From NCBI RefSeq assembly GCF_028389875.1, contig NC_084678.1:15902899-15966898 (forward strand): 64,000 nt of DNA, in the 5' to 3' direction. A program made the translations under genes and the position numbers. This document shows positions 23,755-38,700 of this stretch, one piece after another; positions within the stretch are counted from its first letter, which is position 1; each line of letters starts with the position of its first letter. The notes beneath the pieces were generated by a model. It was not told the origin of the DNA. It did not search any database and saw nothing but the letters and a program-made list of their open reading frames with translations. The stretch is from Rhea pennata. Taxonomy: Eukaryota > Chordata > Aves > Rheiformes > Rheidae.

Positions 23755-26700
23755 GTAGGAGGCAACGGGACTCAGATGCACTCCTTCTGTCTTCTAGGCT
23801 GAGGCAGGGGTGTGCTCAGTGTTAGTCCTTGGGACTCTTGACTGCTTCCCGTTAGCAGGAGGCTCAAAATATTATCTTAAGCAAGCACTTTTGTCCCAGT
23901 TGGTAGGATCTCCTCCTCCCCTTTGGCAGCTGACTCTCCTCTCTCCCACCAGTTCCTTTCCCTTGTTACCTTGTTCCGCTCCTCTCAGCGCGACTGGGGC
24001 TCACCTGCCCTCCACCTGCAGGTATCTCAGACAGCAGATGTTTTTAGATGCAAACAGGTTTTCTGCTCCCCTTACATCTTGTCTCAAACTTGGACCTAGA
24101 TGTGGCGAGGTGCCCAGTTCTCAGCTGCATGGGAGCAGTACTGCCTGTATGCAGTTTGGGTGCATGGTTGGACTTTCAAAGGTGATTCAGGAGGCCGTCC
24201 CACGGGTGCCATGTTCCTGAATCATTTCACATAGCAAAATGTAGGGTCCTCTCTTTCAAAAGTCACTTGTGAAAATTTGCTTTTTTGTTATCACAATTCT
24301 TGAGTAACTTAAAAGATTTTTTCTTATGACAATGAAAATATATTCTACTATACAGAAAAACCTGCAAGACTGAGGAAACATTTCCCTTTTCCTTGTGGAT
24401 CTGAGGTTGGAAAAACAAAACTACTTCTAGGTATCTGACTGTAGGCTTTTCTAGCTCTTCAGCACAGTTTGCTTGTTTGCATCTGGGTCCATGCTGCTTC
24501 ATTTCAAAATGCAGGTAGAAGCTGGGAAATGCATCCTTGAATAATTTAAACAACCCAGAATGTAAGATTGCTAATGCAAGATCTGTAAAATTAGCCTTGT
24601 GTATCTATGTTGTCCATCCTCAGTGAGTCATATTAGCCTCAGCTTTATTTATTTGTATCATATTAAGGATTTATAACTTTCAAATAAGGATTAGGGCTCC
24701 ATCTTGCAAATACTGCCCATGTCCAAACTGACTGGATTTTAAATGTGTAGTGACAGTCAGCTGCATTTCCAGTCTGTTATCTTTCCCCAATACTGCTGTC
24801 CTGGCTCCAGAAATTAAATCCTTTCCGTAGGTAACAACTAGGAGAACTGCTGTTAGGGAGTGGAGGACTGCATCAAACCTTTCTGCTTTTGCAAGATTTG
24901 CAGCCCAAATTATAAACCAAGTTTAGAAAATGAGCTTAGTTTTTTTATAGGGAAAAGCAGCTGTTGATCTTGGAGTGAGTAGCTTCATTTCAATAATTGA
25001 GGGGTAAAGTTATTACTTTTTCTATCCTATGGGCAGAGCAGGCTTATCCATATATATATTTTTTTCTGATTTGCCCATCCCAAGTGATTGCAGTTTATAA
25101 ATGGTCTAATAGCGTGGGCTAAAGAAGAGGGGTCAGGTACTCAGAGAGACAATAAGATTATCCACCCATGTGTTAAAGCTGCAGTCAGATTCGTGCAAGG
25201 GGAATGCTGTGCCTTCCTAGGTCTTTTTACAGGAAACCAGCATATCAGATTGCCTATCAGTCTGGCAGCTGTGTGACTGTAAAGAGGAGAAAGGGATACA
25301 ATAAATCTGTTTGTTGAATAGAACTATTCTCCTATACTGCACAATGCTCTAGTTCTTAGAAGCAAGGAAAAGACATAGTACAAATGTTACACTCTTTGGA
25401 TAATTGATACTATGAATCCTTTTTTTTTTCCTCCAAATATTTGTCTGGAAACTTAACTCCTCACTGCCAGCCTGAATGTGCCGTGAACCTTTAAAAAGGA
25501 TGCTGAAATCCTAAAGGAAGAAAACATTTGTGCAGGAAGGGAATATTTTTCTGTTAGAGTGACTGAGATGATCTTGGAGAGAACTTGAAACAAGCAGACA
25601 AACTTTTTGGTGCACTCATCTCCTCCCCCCCCCCCCCCCCAACTAGAGTTCCTTGGAGAATCCTTGCCTGAGTTAGGGAGCTCACAGAATCTCAGATGGT
25701 TTTTGGGCTGAGCCAATTGCAGTGAGAGTGCATTTTGAATTGCCTCGTCCTCTCCAATCTTTTATGTTATGATGAGCTTGGTGCAAGTTACTTCTCTGAG
25801 CAGCATGGTAGAGGGGTAGGAGGAAGCACAAGCCATGATCAGGAATGTAGAGACAAGCTCTCACCTCAGAGGTTAACATACACTAAAAACAACAACACTG
25901 GCAGACACATGCTGTTTTGCCAACACTTGATTGTAGAGAGCAAACCTGTTCTGCCCTTGGGCAGTCTGGATTGCATCACACCTCTGACCTGCTCTTGAAC
26001 ACTTGCCTAGAGAACAGCAGGTGGATTTCATCCAGTACAACTGCTCTTTTCCTCAGCTGTGTTTTGTGGGTGACAGATCTGAATGCCAGTGAAAGACCCT
26101 AAGGTGTCCAGTGCTCACAGTGATGGAGAGGTGAGTGGGATCAATAATCTTTCTGCTGGTGCCTTGGCAAGGAGCAGTCACATCCTTCTCCGTTAAGCTA
26201 GGCAAGAGCCTCTTCTCAGCGTAGAAAGACTGGAAAGACAGCTGCTGGATAGCAAAGAGTTTAAAAGCCTGGGGAGGAAGGTGAAGAGAGAGACTCCACT
26301 AACCTGCTGGCTCCCCTCCTTCTTTCTGTTGCAGCTAGTCCAGCTGAAATGAGAATTACCTGAAGCCAGAATACAGGGTGCTGAGTGTTTGAGCCTGTCT
26401 GTCTCTTGCACTTCCAGGAACTTCAGTTTGACATGTAGAGAGCAGCTGTGTTTCAGAGATGATACGAAGCTTCCCAGGGCTCTGGGCGTCCGATAGGTAG
26501 GGATGGGGAAACGGAGGCAGGGAGGCTGGAGGACCTTGCCTCAGGCAATAGCAGAGGGAAGCAGAATGAAATGTCTGCATTGTGCTCTGCAGCTTATGCC
26601 CACATAAGCAATAAAGGAGCCTTGCAGTCATTCTGGGAGCTGCTTTTCGAATGTGAATTCTGTAAGCCTTGATCAGCAAATAATGCTGCTGTATCTATAT

Positions 26701-29700
26701 AAAATCCCAAACATTTGTTTTCTCTACTTTCCACTTCCTGCCCTGCCTCCTCCCCACTGTTTTGTTTAACGAAACAAACCTTTGCTCCATCCTCACGATT
26801 CTTTGGCTTCCAAGGAAGTTTGCAAATCCCTCTCAGTTTGGTTTGGCCAGAGGGATGAGTCTGTTCAGTGTTGGGACAGCTTTCTGAGCCAGAAATAACT
26901 GCACAATGGAGGGGTAAGGGAAAGGTTCGTGGGGATGACCAGGAACGAAACTGATCCTAAATAGATCAAGGGGATACTGGATGACAGCATCAGACACAGA
27001 GTCTGTGAGGGCCCCACAGCTTCCACAGGGATGCTGCTTTCCAGCCCACAAAGAGGGAAAAGAGGAATTTGGCCGTTGGTCTCTCCTCATCAGAAAGATT
27101 AAGATTTCCACTGCTATCTTGATATTGTGTTTGACAGAGCTGTTGTGTCAGACTCTCATTCCTTATATCTTCTGCTGTTACTCTTTTTGTTCCAGGCACA
27201 CACTCTTGCATGAAAATCTCTCTAGGTGTACTAGGTGTTGTGTGTGTGCAGCAAAGGGCAGGAACTGGGTTTCTGGGTGGCACTTTGTAGGAGTCCAGTT
27301 AGTCTTGTAGCAACAAATGGCTTATGTGCACAGAGCTATTCTGGAACAACTACTGTACTTTAAATTCACACTATTATAATCTGAGTTTCTTCAAGTATAG
27401 ATGAGTCCTCATACAATCTCTCTCCCAGGTGTTTTTCATGGTCAAGTGAACCAGCAGTTCTTTAATAACTGCATTAAAAGCATTAATCACTCTTAGATGT
27501 AAAATACACTCAGTAGATCTATTTCTCAAAGAAGTAAGAGGGAAGATGGAAGGTTTTCCCCTATGAGGAAAACAATTGTGAGTTCAAGTACTGTACAAGA
27601 TGTTCAAAGGTAATGAATGATTTATTTGGATACCCAGATTGAGACACTGTTAAATGCTAACATTAAGTGCTAATGTTGTGATGCTCTGAAAATTGGACTC
27701 ACTTAAAGATATCTAGTCGAACTGCTAAAGGTTATATGCCTGGCCAAAATACTGGGCCCACAGAAGGTTTTGGTAGCTCTCTGTTGAATTCAGATCCTTC
27801 AATGAAGTGAAGATGTCTTTCTAGAAGAATCGTGTAACACAACTTGATGTGGGAGTCAGCAGGTAGAATCTCTAGGCTATGTTCAGAAGATCAGACTAAA
27901 TGATCGGAGTGGTCTTGTCTGGTTTTTAGCCCATTAGTAAGTTTTCAGCGCTGATAAAAGTGAAGACTAGAAAGTAGACTTGTACTTGCAGGGATTTTTT
28001 TTTTTTTTTTTGAGATTCAGGTCCCGTGCTCCTCTGTGTACATTTAAATGAGTGGAAATAAAACACTTCTGTACCACTTTGGCAGGGCTGATACAGTCAT
28101 GCCACGCTTTCCCCTTCTCTCCGGAATGCACCTGTGCTTTTGCAAACATGGAGCGTAGCAAATGGGGTTTTACTGCTTGCAATGCTCACTCTGCTGTATG
28201 GCCCACATTGTGCCTCTAGCAGCAATTTTGCAGAGATGCCGTTGTGGCTATTCCTGCATTTTATGGATCATTTAAAGATAGGAATAAAAAAGATTCTTCT
28301 GAAGTATCTTTTCAAGGCTGTTCATTTGTATTTGATTGCTGTGGGAATGTGAACTGAAATTAATAGCCTTGAAAGATCCACCTTGACATTTGAGATGCCC
28401 AAAGTCTGTTTAGGTGGGTAGGAGGTGAAGGGAAGCTCGGAAGAGCTATTCGCCACCAGCCCCTGTGGAGGCATTCCTACTTCACACAGACATATGGTCT
28501 GTGCCCAGTGACTGCAGCTCAAGGAATTGCTCTGACTGTCCAGTAACACAGGAGAACTAGCACCTTTTCCATTACAAGAAAGCCTCTCGCTTCTGTGTCC
28601 GCCCTGGATTCAGACTCTCTGTTGTAGGAGCACATGAAATGTGAATCCTCAGGAGAGGAGCTGCTTGGGTTGCTCCAGCGGTGGACTTCCGAAATACCCT
28701 TGGAAGAGTGACTGCCTTTGGGAAGAGCAGGGGAGGCTCGTGCCAAGAGTACAGCTTGGCCTGTTACTTGTGAAAGTCCTTTCAGAGGGAAGACAGCTCT
28801 CAGGCACTTCAGAGACTCTCTTCACAGCAGAAGTATGCTGCCAGCCTGTGTAGTAGAGGGTAGCTATCTCAACCTAGAATTTGAATGGAGAGAAAGAGTA
28901 GGGCTGTTTTCATGTCTGAAAGTAGCTGTGATAAATATTCACATGCCTGGCAGAAGGGAAATGCCAAGCCATTGTACTGAAGGAAAAATATTTCAAGTCT
29001 TACCTCTACTGATTTTATGTCATTAGTTACAGGGATGCCAAAAAAAAAGACACAATGCTTTTCTTTTTCCCCAGGAATGTAGCACCTGCAGTAATACAGC
29101 CAGAAATCCATTGCAAAAAAGTTCAAATGAGCTAATCCACACCTTGGCTTACAGAATAGTATAATTAATTTTTCACTGGAAATAATCCTGTGAAATGGTA
29201 CAAAAGCCTTTTGATGCAATATACAAAATCTAATTAAGGCAAGTGCAATTGGAAGGGAAATATAGCAGAAAAAATGATTTCTGGGTAACACCTTGCATTT
29301 ATTTAGATAATTAATAATTTCACCTCCTTTACAGTCATTCAGTGGCTGACCAAAAATCATTAGGGAAGGCTTGATTCTAGTCAGGTATACTGTTTTCATA
29401 AAAATAACTACCTGGAATAGAAACAATTGCTAAGAAGTATCAGGAGATGAAGTGAATAGTCAAAATGTTCAAAAATGCAAAGGAAAGATCTGTTAAAAAA
29501 AATCTATTTTTTTTAGGAAGATAACAAAGAATATTTCAACTTTGGCAAGGAACAATAATAAAAATAGAGCTTGTATTTGTGAAAACCTAGAGGAGATTGA
29601 GAAAGACCTGTTGACAGATTTGAATGGAAAGTATGTCTGGAGCCACTCTGTGTGAGAAGGACAAATGCAGAGAATTACAGTACTTTAAACCAGCATAGGA

Positions 29701-32700
29701 AAATTCCCTTGTTCTGGCATCCTCTCTAAAAATTGAATGTGTTGGAGCAGATGTTTGTGCCTGCACCAAGCTCGGTCAACAGAACAAGCCTCCCAGTAAT
29801 GCTGTCTGTAGCATTTGGGATATAGTTTCACCTAAATAGGGGGAAATACAAACCAGGGAAGGGACACAGCAAACAGGAAAAAGCTGGATCCAAGAGAGGG
29901 AACATCTCAGATTAGGAATAGAAAACCAATCTGACTTCCAATCCATGACAAATTCTATGTCATATTTGTAACAACTAAAGTGACCTACACACTGAATCCT
30001 GTGATTTTTTTTTTCTACTTACACTGCTGCATATTTGCCTTTCCACAAGGTTACAGAGAATGAATAATAATGCCTTTTTAGCAACCTTGACAAAGAAACA
30101 GTTTGGTTACCCAAAGCAGCCTGTCCAAAGCAAATGCATGTGAAAGCAGCACGCAGACCGCGAAACGAGAGGAGTGTTTCGTAACAGTCGATTCTCGTGT
30201 TCCAGCAAGCATATCCTTGTGTTATTCCATTCTCTTTATTTTTCCTTTTGAAGAGGTAAAATGTACACAGGGAAGGTTTTGGCGTTTAGAAAAGTCATCA
30301 TATTCAGTTACACATCCTTCCGTAACAATTTTTATCTGGAAGCACGACTGTAAACCAGCCAGTTTCATTAGCTTTGTTTTTCCAACATAATTTTTTGGTT
30401 GGTTTATAGGGAGTCAGCTGAGCTGTTCGAAGACGCAGTTGGGTTTATGTCCTTCTGTATGTGAAGGACAACATTTTTGTTTCTCTTTTGTTGACAGGAA
30501 ACAGTAAAGGAGAGGAAAATTAGCAAGGACACAGGGACACTGAGTAGTACATCTTCTGGTGCCTTCTGCACTGATTCTGAGGGCAAAATGGCAACTTTCA
30601 CATGAAAACAGCATGAAGTGCCAGGACGTTGCTGCTCCAGAGACGCTCAAATACTGCTTAGGTTCTTGTCTTGATAATTGTTTATGATGGAGTAGCTTGC
30701 AGAATATATAATAGATTTTTAAAATATTTAAGATTCCTAGTTTTTTAATGGTATTCATTTGTTGAAAATCCTTTTTCCCCTTATTCATAAGTTATGTACG
30801 TTTTCTCCAGTAGTCTGAAAAATGGAAAGAAAGTGTGGTGGAAACAGTTTTTTTTCAAGCCAGTTTTTATTCAGGCCTTGTGTGATTATGCTCTGTGTCA
30901 TTGTGGGTGAAGATATATACATACATACATATACGTATATATGTTACAACATATATATGTGTATATATGTTACATATACAGTGTTTATAGACTTCTGCAG
31001 ACACTCAACAGCAATGGAGTACTTTTGGTTAAACAAAGTGGAAAAAATAAAAATAAATTAAAAAAAATAAATTCTCAAGTTCTCTGAACTTGAGAATTTG
31101 AGGCAGGCCAGTTGAAAGCAGGATGTCTCTTTCTAAAGATGCTCAGGAACTGGGTGTACCTGAAATTTTTGGTTTAGTTTTTCAAATTGCTTTCCTTATT
31201 TGTCTGCACTGAAAAATTCTAATGTGATTTTTTTTTTTTTTGTATGTTACCTGGAAGGTCATACATACAGCAATATACATATGTCCTTGAAAGTCTTTAA
31301 GAATTATATTTGCTCATAATAACCGGAACATTATTTGCAATGATCAGTGAAAAAATATTCTTCACCAGCCAAGGGTCTTAACTTTATGACTTCTGAGAAC
31401 CTACTATTCCTTAATCCTATAATATAGAATAATCCATTGTTTTCTGTTAGATTTCAGGATATTTAGAAATTCTTGTATGGTTCCTGAAAGCATTGTCCAA
31501 CAGACAACATCATGTATGATGTGCAATACAGATAGTTTTGTCAAAAATACTAGACAGGACAAAAGAACCTGAAGCATTAAATAAAGAAATGATCCAGTGA
31601 TTAATGCCTTTTTAAAATATACTGGCCCAAGGCAAAACTGTGACTTGAAATGAGTAATTTGAAATGTGGAAAAAAAAAGAGTTAGGGAGGGGATATTAAT
31701 TAAACATCTCCTCTCTGAATCTGCTGCGTGCACTGGGCATTTTCCAGGGTTAGTATTTTGAAAACAGTAATGACTACAGGGCACACATTTGGCTTCTAGT
31801 TAGATCTCATGCCAAATTTGGTGAGCTTTGGCCTGAATACATAAGATGTCTGTGCTTTGCAGTTTGCTCGTGTTAAGATCCTTTTAAAAGTAAAAGCCAT
31901 TCTCACCTGAGTAATCTTTATTCAGCTATATCTTCCCATCAGAGTCATCAGGGTTCGCGGAATAGGGCTCTTGCAGATACGTTCTAATAAACTCCGTCCC
32001 AGTCTATCCCAGCGTGAACCAGAAAGCGTCAGGAGTAGCCATGGGGTTGAAGGCCATGCTTTCTGTGAGCGAGACGTCTGGTGTGCGTTCACTGGCCAGC
32101 ACTAATACACGTGAGCAGGACTAGTCCGATACTGTGCGCTGTATATTAGTGGGTACAGGAACGCAGCATGGAATTAGCCTGATGTTCCTCTTTGTTGGCT
32201 ACGTACAGAAACAACAAATACTCCCATTTATGTTCCCACCCTGAGCTATGACTAAGACTTCAGCCTTTGTCCTGGGGGAAGCTACTCTTACACAGTTATG
32301 GGGAGAAGAGAGCTAGGTACAGAACTGTGCCAATAACATTTTTTTTAAAAAATAAAACCTTTTTTGGCCCTTTTTCACAAGCTCCAGTTAGCTGCTGTGT
32401 TTTTTTAGAGGCTTTTTTAGTAAGATTCAGAACAAGTCTGCTGCTGACAATTACAAAAGCTGTATAGTGATAGTAGGAGAGAGGGGAATTTTGAAGAGAG
32501 GCTCCTTAGAATTGACTGATGCAGTTTTGCAAAGCAAAAAGGTTTAGCTAAGCTTATAAGTCTCTGAGTACTTGCCAGAAGTCCCAAAACATGAGTGGTT
32601 TCTCCAGGCTGGGTAGATACTGAGCTGTTAGACTCTAATGTCCCTGTAACTCCAGCTATGTTCAAAGGTGTTCTTTCACTCTAGGCTTCGCCTCCATGAC

Positions 32701-35700
32701 GGGAAGCTCATTAAGGACAGACGTTACCACCTCCGAACATACCCAAACTGCTTTGTGGCAAAGGAGCTCACAGACTGGCTGATTGACCACAAAGAAGCAC
32801 CTGACAGAGAGACGGGTATCCGCCTAATGCAGAAGCTAATGGACCATTACATCATCCATCATGGTTTGTGGATTTTTTAGCTACTTTTTAAGTCTCCCCA
32901 GAGAGGACACCTGAGTATCTGGTCACAGTGTTTGTCAGTCAACCCAGGAAATGGGAGCAGTTAAGTCCCTGTTTTATGACCCTCACATGGTGCGGGCTCC
33001 CAGAGGAGCTAGAAGATTACAGGCAAGTAAGGCCACACAGAATTGAATCTCTGTTAGGTTGTAATACTTTGGAGGATGTCTTAATTCCCTGTGCCACAGA
33101 GAAGAGAATAGGGCTGTGTACTGGTAAAAAGACATCTTAAGTGTCTCTTATTTGAAAGCAAGTTCAGTAATATCTGACCTGTATTCCTTACAGCAAATGC
33201 AGCCACCTAAATAGAGTGGTGGATATTTTTGCAGATGCTTGTCTTAGCCCATGTTTGCATCATGCAGAAATGGAAGCTGAATGATAGTGGATACTTCATG
33301 TGTGCATCAAAGTTTATTTTTCACCATATCTGCACAGCACCCCTGGTTTCTCAGTATATGTTGGGGTGGGAGAAGTAGGGGTGTGGAATCCATGCCAATC
33401 AGTGCAAAAGGTAATCCAATCCCTTTAGACTTGAGGCCAAAGTATCCTGCAGGAATGTCTCCCTTAGAAATTGTGTGTGATGCCATTTTAAAGACTTTTT
33501 GAGTCAGATTCAGACAGCCTCTGCTGAAGTCTTCCTGTTCTCTCGATTCCTGTGTGATGCTGATATGGAGAAAACACCATTTATTGCATGACAGTTGTCC
33601 ATATCCATACAGGGCCGTGCTTAAAAGACCAGGTGTTTAACCAAGTCTGGGACTGTTTCCCTGCCTTGACCTTTTCTGCCTTTGACAACACATCTCCTAC
33701 TGACAGGCCAAGAGCAAAGGTTCCTAAATAGGAAGGTTTTCAGTTTCAATGAAGATTTCTACAGTTTTATCTTAATTATGGTTTTCTGTAGACATATCAG
33801 GGCTTTGCACAAAAACATTTTTGCTAATAAAAGAAGAAAATAATTTTCTGGGTTTTTTTTGTTTTGTTTTTGTTTGCTGTGCATAGAAAGGCCTTTACGT
33901 TAAAGAACTACATGTCAGTGGCATGGTGGGGGACCCGGCTTTTCTGGGTACCGTTGGAAGGGAAGCTTTATGTTACTGTAAGTTTATATGGAGAGTAAAT
34001 GACCAAAAGGATTGTTGAATAGTTATCTAAAACATAAAGACTCTAACGTGCTTTAGTGCTTGCTGATAAGGAACTGTATGTTTAGGACAGGAAATAGCAG
34101 TACTTCAAATCTGTGAAGAACTTCCCCTCCCTGGGATTTCAGGCCCAAGTAGGCTCCCATTAAGGAAGAATGAAGTCCTAGTCTTTCCAATAGATCTGGG
34201 AGACCATTGCCCTCCCTGGGAAGGTTTGTGACTAGGAGTGGCTGAGCTTGGAGAAGAAACCTGCTTACTCTCCTTGGCTGAGCTCTCTTGCAAACCTGCT
34301 TCCAAGTCTTCAGGACAAGAGATGTGGTAAGCTGGAGTTGGTAGTTTATTGCAAGAGGATGCAGCTGAGGAGATATAAGCAGATGACATTCAATCTGATT
34401 TTCCTCCCCCTTCTACAGAGCCCAGAAATAGCTGTCTTTGCCCACTGCAGTGCAAACATTCTCAGTTGCCATCTGCTGCTTGCTGAGATTAATGCCTTTT
34501 ACATTAAGGTACCTTGAATAAAAATAAGCTTTGCTGCTGTGCTTTATCGCAAAAGAATAAAGCTGAAGCAGTTAGTTCTTGGTTAACCATTAACTCTCAA
34601 AACTGATTATTTTTCCATCTTTTTCAGTGATTTCTTCACAGCTAGGCTGTTAGGTTCAAATAAATCCATTAGTTGATTAAACCTATGCAGCACTGAGTAC
34701 CAGTGCTGTTTTGATTGCTTATCATGGGCACGTCCCTCCTATTTCTGTGATAATTCCTTGCAGAACACAGAAGCTGACTTTCTAACTTGTCTTATGACCA
34801 TTAATTTTCATTAATTCTATGGTAACAGGCCTGCCTGCTAACCACAGCACTGTGCTAAGTGCTTTGCAATTGGCTGTCTAAAGTGTTTGCACTCTTCTTT
34901 GCTGGGATCTAGAAGGCACTAATTATCTCACGAAAATCATTGTCTGTGCTGATTCTTAATGATCTGATGTGGTTTGAGCTGTTACTCTATTAACATGCTG
35001 GAAACATGTTGAAATTGGTCTTCAAGTAACAAAAATCGTTTGGCTTTCCAAGAACTCAGTCCTGTAAGGTACTCTGCTCAGTTTCCAACAATCAACCAAC
35101 TGTAAATGGCATCTGATTCATTATTCCTTTCAGTTAAGAACATGAAAACTTTCACCTTTTAAAGCAATGGTCTGAAGCTACATGATTGTCTGATGAGTCC
35201 TGTGTTTTTCAATGTCCTGATTTGGCACTATGAAGAGTGTTCAGGAAGAATTTTGAACTCCAGATAATCTGATAGTTACGGACATTGAGCTGGTTACCAA
35301 AAAGTAAATGAAGCTTTGCAGTGTCATTCGGTTCAGAAGAAATGAACAGCTATTACTTAAAATTATCACAAGAATGTCTTTTGTCTTTTTTTTAAATGCA
35401 CAGTATTTTAGTGAGGAAATCTCTCTTTTTCCCCCCTCTTTGACTTTTTTTTTTTGTTTGTTTTTTTTTTTTTTTGTTTTCTGGGCATATTCTTACTTTA
35501 CTCTTTTTTAACCCCTGAAACTAAGCAGGAAATAGCACTTTTCTCACTTCAAGTAGGTGAACCTGAAGAAAGGCAAGACCCATTTGATAACTGGACTGTG
35601 ATTTTTAGGGGAGGTTTAGTCTATGAATCTATTGCAGACAAGTTTAATCTCAAAACTGAATCTCAAATATTTGCCCGTGAAATATTGCATATACTTAACA

Positions 35701-38700
35701 GCCATGCATCCATAGACTGTGCTGTCATTCCCAAGATAATTGTAAAAATTAGGCTTTTCATATTGATTGAATTATTCCAGTGGTATGCATCTAGCTTTAA
35801 AACAATCTCTCTCTAGAGATCAGCCTGCCATACAAATAAATTAGGCAAGATTGGCACAAAACAATGTGGAAAAGTTGATGTCATTATGACATTTTATATA
35901 CAAGTATTTTCAGCAAGGACAACGGTGATCTAATGGGGTTTTGGATGCCCTGTTGGAGGTCCACCCCCTGAAGTTTGCTTATGCATGGCAGTGGCAGTTC
36001 TGTTTGTTTCCTTTTTGTCTAGACTGAAAAAATATTAAAAAAAAAAATTTTAATGGATCAAAGGGTAGACTGGGATTCAAGCTTCCCTAAGGAATTCTAT
36101 ACAGTGGGAGTGATTTCTCCCACCAGCTGGGCTGCAGGCATTTGTAAGCACCTAATTTGGGCACCGAAGGCTCAAATGCTAGTTCCAGTGTGGACTGGTT
36201 GATGCACAGATGGCTTCAGCAGCATGGTGCGAGAGGCCTAGAGAAGGGCATCACACACAAGCCTCCATAGATTTTAACTTAGAGATAACTAAAACTGATG
36301 AGTCTGTGCTCTGTGTAGCTCTGTTGTCTGCCTGTTATGGGCTGAAATCTAGGCTGTGATGTTTGCACCGTATATTACTGATGTGCCTGCTCTGGACTCC
36401 TTTCAGTTTGCGACGAGCACTCAGACTACAAGGATGCCAAGCTGCTGTACCGTTTCCGCAAGGATGATGGGACCTTCCCTCTCAATAAGGATGTGAAGGT
36501 GTTCATGAGAGGACAGAGTCTTTATGAGAAGTATGTGAGTCCTTTCCTTGCAAAATAATTCTTAGCAAAGGCTTTGGAAGTGCAGTCTGCTGGTTCCACT
36601 TGCTGCTGATGCTTTGCACCTGAGAATCACCACTACAGCCGGCCTCTTTCTTCCTTTCGTTTTATACCTCATGCTTTAGCATCAGGATATACTGTTTCCA
36701 AAGTCTTGTCACAGCAACAGAAAAATAGGGCTTTTTGGAGCTTAGAGAGGGAGAAAAGCTGGAATCTGAACTCACTGATATTTTAAAGGGCTCCTGCGCA
36801 GCTGCTAGTTCCGGGATTTAGTACAAAGAAGTACTGTGATCTCGTTCGCAGTTAAAGTGCTGGTTGGGACAAGCACATCTAGTGTGTTCTTACCTCTCCC
36901 GCAAACTCCCTGGCTGAGTGAATTTTCCACCAGCACTTAGGAGTTATATCCCACTGAAATCAGCAGGATATAGGATTTTCAAGGTCCTTCTGGACCTGGA
37001 TCCCTATACTTCACTTAGTCTATCTGCAAAATTTCCAGTGGAAATATCAATTCTCGTACACTAAAGAAATTTCTGTGTACCTAGGCATTAATGAGAAATG
37101 TTTTATTCTTCTTGATTGATTCTGATTCTAAATCCAGATGATCCTAACACACCTGATAAGTCCTTTCCTTAGATTGAGTTCAACTTCAAAGCTCTCTCTG
37201 GACCTGTCTTCTTTAACAGCCTCCTAATATTTTCTTGATCCTTAACAGACTGGAAGTCAGATTCACAAATTAGTACTGAGGGAGAATTCCTTCTTCAGGC
37301 AAACAGATGGGTGATTTTTGCTGTCTCCCTACCATTCTGGCAGAAGTGCATCGTTTGTATTTTGCTTTTGCACAGCTATGGCAGAAGAAATTGGGCAGTG
37401 GAGAAGAGCCAAATGCTCTTCTCATGACTGAGGTTGCTGCACCCTCTCGTGGATGTACTGGATTTAGCTTTCACATATGTAGCAAACAATGAGCTTATCC
37501 TTACTGAAATGCATCTTCTCCATCAATTTGAATTATCTGACATTTAGACATACATTTAGTTGCTTATTTGGCTTTTCCCCTGCAGTCTTTAATTGAGGTT
37601 CCAGCTGAACTGATTTTGCTGAAATTGCTTCCTCCTTTGTGATAAAGATATACAAAACTACCTGATTAGCATAGAAACGTGCATCTGTGCATTTTCCCCT
37701 CCCTTCCCCCTGATTCTAGACAGAAATATTTTGTCTGGAACAGTTTGCCTGCTTCTCTTGGTCTTGTTTTGGCTGGTTTCAGCTCCCGCTGAGCTCCTTG
37801 TGTAAGTAGACAGGGTTTCTAAGGGTCACTGGAGCCATGTTTCACCTCTGTACCAGGCTGATCAGTCTTGAAGATTCAATTCTGAAGGTGAGAGAGGAAA
37901 ACTCTGTGAAGTACCAGAGGACATTCTTGGGCTGTGAAATGATTGACTGGCTCATTCAGGAAGGAGAAACAGCAAACCGAAAGGAAGCTGTGGAGCTGGG
38001 CCGTGCACTTCTGGAGCATGGGATCATTCAGCATGGTGAGTGAAGGTTCAAGCTGATGCAGAGAAGGAAAGTAAAAGATGAGCATAGCTACCAAGGCTTT
38101 GCTAGGAACAAATCCTCATTCATGTCATCCAACAAGTGCTGGTCAAGTGCCCACTTGGAGATGGTAATGGGTCCATTTAGTTCTATGTTTGGAGTTTGTG
38201 ACCTTTGAAATGGGAGCAATCTGACATCGCCTACAAAGGCTTTGAGATGAAATTTGAGATGAAGTTATTTCTCTGCAGTTCTTCAAAGCCTCAGGCTGGG
38301 GGAATCCTCCCCTAGTTTTGAAGGCTGTTTGTGAAGATGTGATGTTCAGTTCTGCTTTGCTGGAGATAACCTTCTGCAGGAATTGGATTTTCAGTACAAA
38401 AGGTATTGCCTTGGGTATGGCACAAGTTGAGGACTGTGACTCAAAGTGGCCTGCCTCTGGGAGATGGTATCTCTGAAAAGCCTGGCTTGCTGTTCCAATT
38501 TCCCTGTGGAGAGCCAAGGGACTGGCATCCTCAAACAATCAGAAAGATTAAAATATATCATAAAGGCATTAAAAATAATTAATTTGGGTCCCTCAGTGTA
38601 TTTGCTGTGTATATATATATATTTTTTACACATCCTCAGCCTCTCTCCCCTCTTCTGTTCTCTCCCAGTGTCCAACAGACATCACTTCTTTGACAGTAAC

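Larger units (their letters stand above)
23755..32684 (+). other. Intron 1 of the DEPTOR paralogue (8.9 kb)
   Basis: The largest intron of the gene and the usual place for its enhancers. It contains a 16-C run (25625-25640), a MIR-like relic (26498-26556), a possible old CR1 tail (27888-27930), an AT-rich block with a long chance frame on the minus strand (28869-29426), an ATATAC-rich tract (30912-30979) and a perfect hairpin (31069-31099). No exon was found. Confidence 0.85.
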
